From Bin5 sp965204525 (lineage in GTDB: Bacteria > Chloroflexota > Anaerolineae > Caldilineales > Caldilineaceae), in the NCBI GenBank assembly GCA_965204525.1, contig OZ241994.1, positions 868,001 through 932,000 of the forward strand: a DNA stretch of 64,000 nucleotides, read 5' to 3'. The translations under genes and the position numbers were made by a program. Below the pieces are notes generated by a model that saw only the letters and a list, made by a program, of their open reading frames with translations, was not told the origin of the DNA and searched no databases. Every line of letters starts with the position of its first letter. Position 1 is the stretch's first letter. Shown piece by piece: positions 62,786 through 64,000 of the stretch.

Positions 62786-63631
62786 ATGGGCGCAAGTGAA
62801 CAGTATCGACCGGCCGTTGTAGTTCTTGAGCCGGACCTCTTTTTTTCGGTCAGGCTGGAGGACGTTGTGCGATCCGCGGGTGGCGAGCCGGTCACGATCG
62901 TCAGCGCAGACCAGTTCGTGGCTGCGGTTGAACGGTTCTTCCCCGTGCTGGCGCTGCTCGATCTGAAGACACCCGGAGACTGGGAATCGGCTGTCCGACA
63001 GTGCAAATTGAAGCCGCACACGCGCCTGACGCCAATCTATGCGTTCGGAAGCCATGTTGACGTGGAGACGCTGCGGCGGGCGCGCGCAGCGGGGGCAGAT
63101 CATGCCTGGGCGCGCAGCCGCATGATGGAGCAACTGGTAGAGGTTGTTGATCGACACCTGACGCCTCCCGTTCGCAATCTGGAAGGCTGTGATGATCCTC
63201 CCAGTCGCGCCGCGGTTGCCGGGTTGCTTGCCTTTAACCAGGGAAGGTATTTCGATCAGCATGAATACCTGGAGTTGGCCTGGAACGAAGAGACGCGCCC
63301 GGTAAGGGACCTGTACCAAGGTATCTTGCAGGTCGGCGTGGCCTTTCTTCAGATAGAGCGGGGTAACCGGCGCGGCGCCTTAAAGATGTTTCGCCGCGGT
63401 TTGCCGAAACTGCGCGGCCTGGCTGAACTGTGCCAGGGGATCAAAGTAGGCGCTCTTCGAACGAGGGCTGAGCAGATTCATCGTGAGTTGTCTGCGTTGG
63501 GTCCGGAGCAACCGGTTGAAACTGCTGGCATTTCCTTCCCCGACGTGGACTTTGACAATCCCTATGGCGCCGAGAATCCAGAGGAGCTTGGTATCACGTT
63601 GCCTGGGGAAGGAGAAGGAGAAAAGGCCTGA
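62786..63631 (+). CDS. Receiver-like domain fused to DUF309
   Basis: ATG 62786 follows GAAGGAGA. The 281-residue protein starts with a receiver-like domain (about 8-125): VVVLEPD at strand 1 and Asp59 in ALLDLKTPGD. The receiver's conserved Lys is not found at the usual place (HAWARSRMME), so phosphorylation may be altered. The C-terminal half (about 150-235) is DUF309: LLAFNQGRYFDQHEYLELAW and YQGILQVGVAFLQIERGNRRGA. The gene is divergent from xseB, with starts 82 bp apart. Function unknown. Confidence 0.85.
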   Translation: MGASEQYRPAVVVLEPDLFFSVRLEDVVRSAGGEPVTIVSADQFVAAVERFFPVLALLDLKTPGDWESAVRQCKLKPHTRLTPIYAFGSHVDVETLRRARAAGADHAWARSRMMEQLVEVVDRHLTPPVRNLEGCDDPPSRAAVAGLLAFNQGRYFDQHEYLELAWNEETRPVRDLYQGILQVGVAFLQIERGNRRGALKMFRRGLPKLRGLAELCQGIKVGALRTRAEQIHRELSALGPEQPVETAGISFPDVDFDNPYGAENPEELGITLPGEGEGEKA

Positions 63632-63674
63632 ATAGAGAGGAAGCCACTTTCTTCAAGCACCGTCAGTTCTTTGC

Positions 63675-64000
63675 TCAAATACCAGGGTTCGAGGCGGAAT
63701 CCCCGGGGGAGGGAGGCGCATCGGCTGCCTTCTCCTCCTTCACCGCCGCAAGGCGCCCGCGCTGCGACAGGAATAGTGTTGTCGAGGGGAATTTATGATT
63801 GCTGAGGAGCAGGTCCAGTTCCTCCAACCTGCGTACATCTTGAAATGGGACTTGGACCGCTTCACCGCGCAGAGGATGCAGGAGGTACTCTTTCCTGCCG
63901 TCAAGGTAGCGGTGGGACTTGAGCGTGCCGCCACCCAGTAGCGCACGCAGGAGGCGTGCCTGCGAAGGGGAAAGTACCTTCTGCGGAAACTTGGGAATGA
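63675..64000 (-). CDS. C-terminal part of an unrecognised protein (partial)
   Basis: This frame runs from the window edge to a TGA at 63675-63677, giving 108 residues with the N-terminus outside. It reads IPKFPQKVLSPSQARLLRAL, then RYLDGRKEYLLHPLRGEAVQ, then VRRLEELDLLLSNHKFPSTT and a polar Lys/Ala/Pro-rich tail. The helix-strand order resembles a winged-helix unit, but I do not recognise a family. Confidence 0.6.
   Translation of the reverse strand, partial: IPKFPQKVLSPSQARLLRALLGGGTLKSHRYLDGRKEYLLHPLRGEAVQVPFQDVRRLEELDLLLSNHKFPSTTLFLSQRGRLAAVKEEKAADAPPSPGDSASNPGI

Noticed and set aside
62453..63319. 288-codon extension of xseB
   Set aside because: It would run through the divergent DUF309 gene; the 83-residue form has a good ribosome-binding site and the family's usual length.
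63740..63946. Minus-strand 68-codon frame at the window end
   Set aside because: It overlaps the longer partial frame 63675-64000, which has a more protein-like composition, and it has no motif.

Overview
The window is GC-rich, gene-dense bacterial chromosome with no rRNA, tRNA, CRISPR array or complete mobile element that I can recognise. Protein style suggests a Chloroflexota lineage, possibly Caldilineales-like and perhaps host- or sponge-associated. The reasons are a very large secreted protein with plant-type leucine-rich repeats, many membrane glycosyltransferases, two sulfatases, Pro/Thr-rich linkers, and remnants of GAF-sensor genes. This assignment is inference; there is no marker gene beyond rplS.

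Layout. 1-5.6 kb: the end of a ComF-like gene, ribosome hibernation factor, a family 2 glycosyltransferase, a YacP/NYN nuclease, a small membrane protein, an M20 peptidase and an M14 carboxypeptidase that has lost its catalytic core. 5.6-14.8 kb: a complete phosphate module (response regulator and PhoR-like kinase, a small protein, pstS-pstC-pstA-pstB, arsC, phoU). Two arrays of TTAACN-like hexamers at 11-bp spacing stand before the small gene and before pstS, each followed 9 bp later by a possible -10 box. 15-25 kb: a lipoprotein with an internal duplication, elp3 divergent from a Trm9-like methyltransferase, galK, a flavin-barrel protein, a BtrH-like protein, and an S9 peptidase-MFS pair. 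25-38 kb: two membrane glycosyltransferases, a membrane-anchored ADP-ribosylglycohydrolase, a MacA/MacB-type exporter preceded by a Spy-like glycine-rich lipoprotein and a two-component system, and a protein with a Cys/His N-terminal motif.

38.7-45.3 kb is the most unusual stretch: a 1808-residue secreted protein built of three plant-like LRR modules and four fibronectin type III domains joined by Thr-Pro linkers. Its upstream region carries a 15-base G tract between possible -35 and -10 elements and two perfect hairpins, which suggests phase-variable expression. Behind it lie decayed sensor/response-regulator fragments.

45.4-64 kb: DinB, thiolase and CoA-transferase genes; a sulfatase; a lower-GC PD-(D/E)XK nuclease gene; rplS with a structured leader; and a minus-strand catabolic cluster (UxaA-family dehydratase of double length, sulfatase, SIS protein, MetE-like enzyme). 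An HD hydrolase, a family 4 glycosyltransferase, an M20 dipeptidase, DUF212, xseB and a receiver-DUF309 fusion follow. The window ends inside an unrecognised gene.

The genes work together in four clear groups: phosphate sensing and uptake (with arsenate detoxification), envelope-stress sensing and export, ketone-body/acyl-CoA interconversion, and probable use of sulfated sugar acids.
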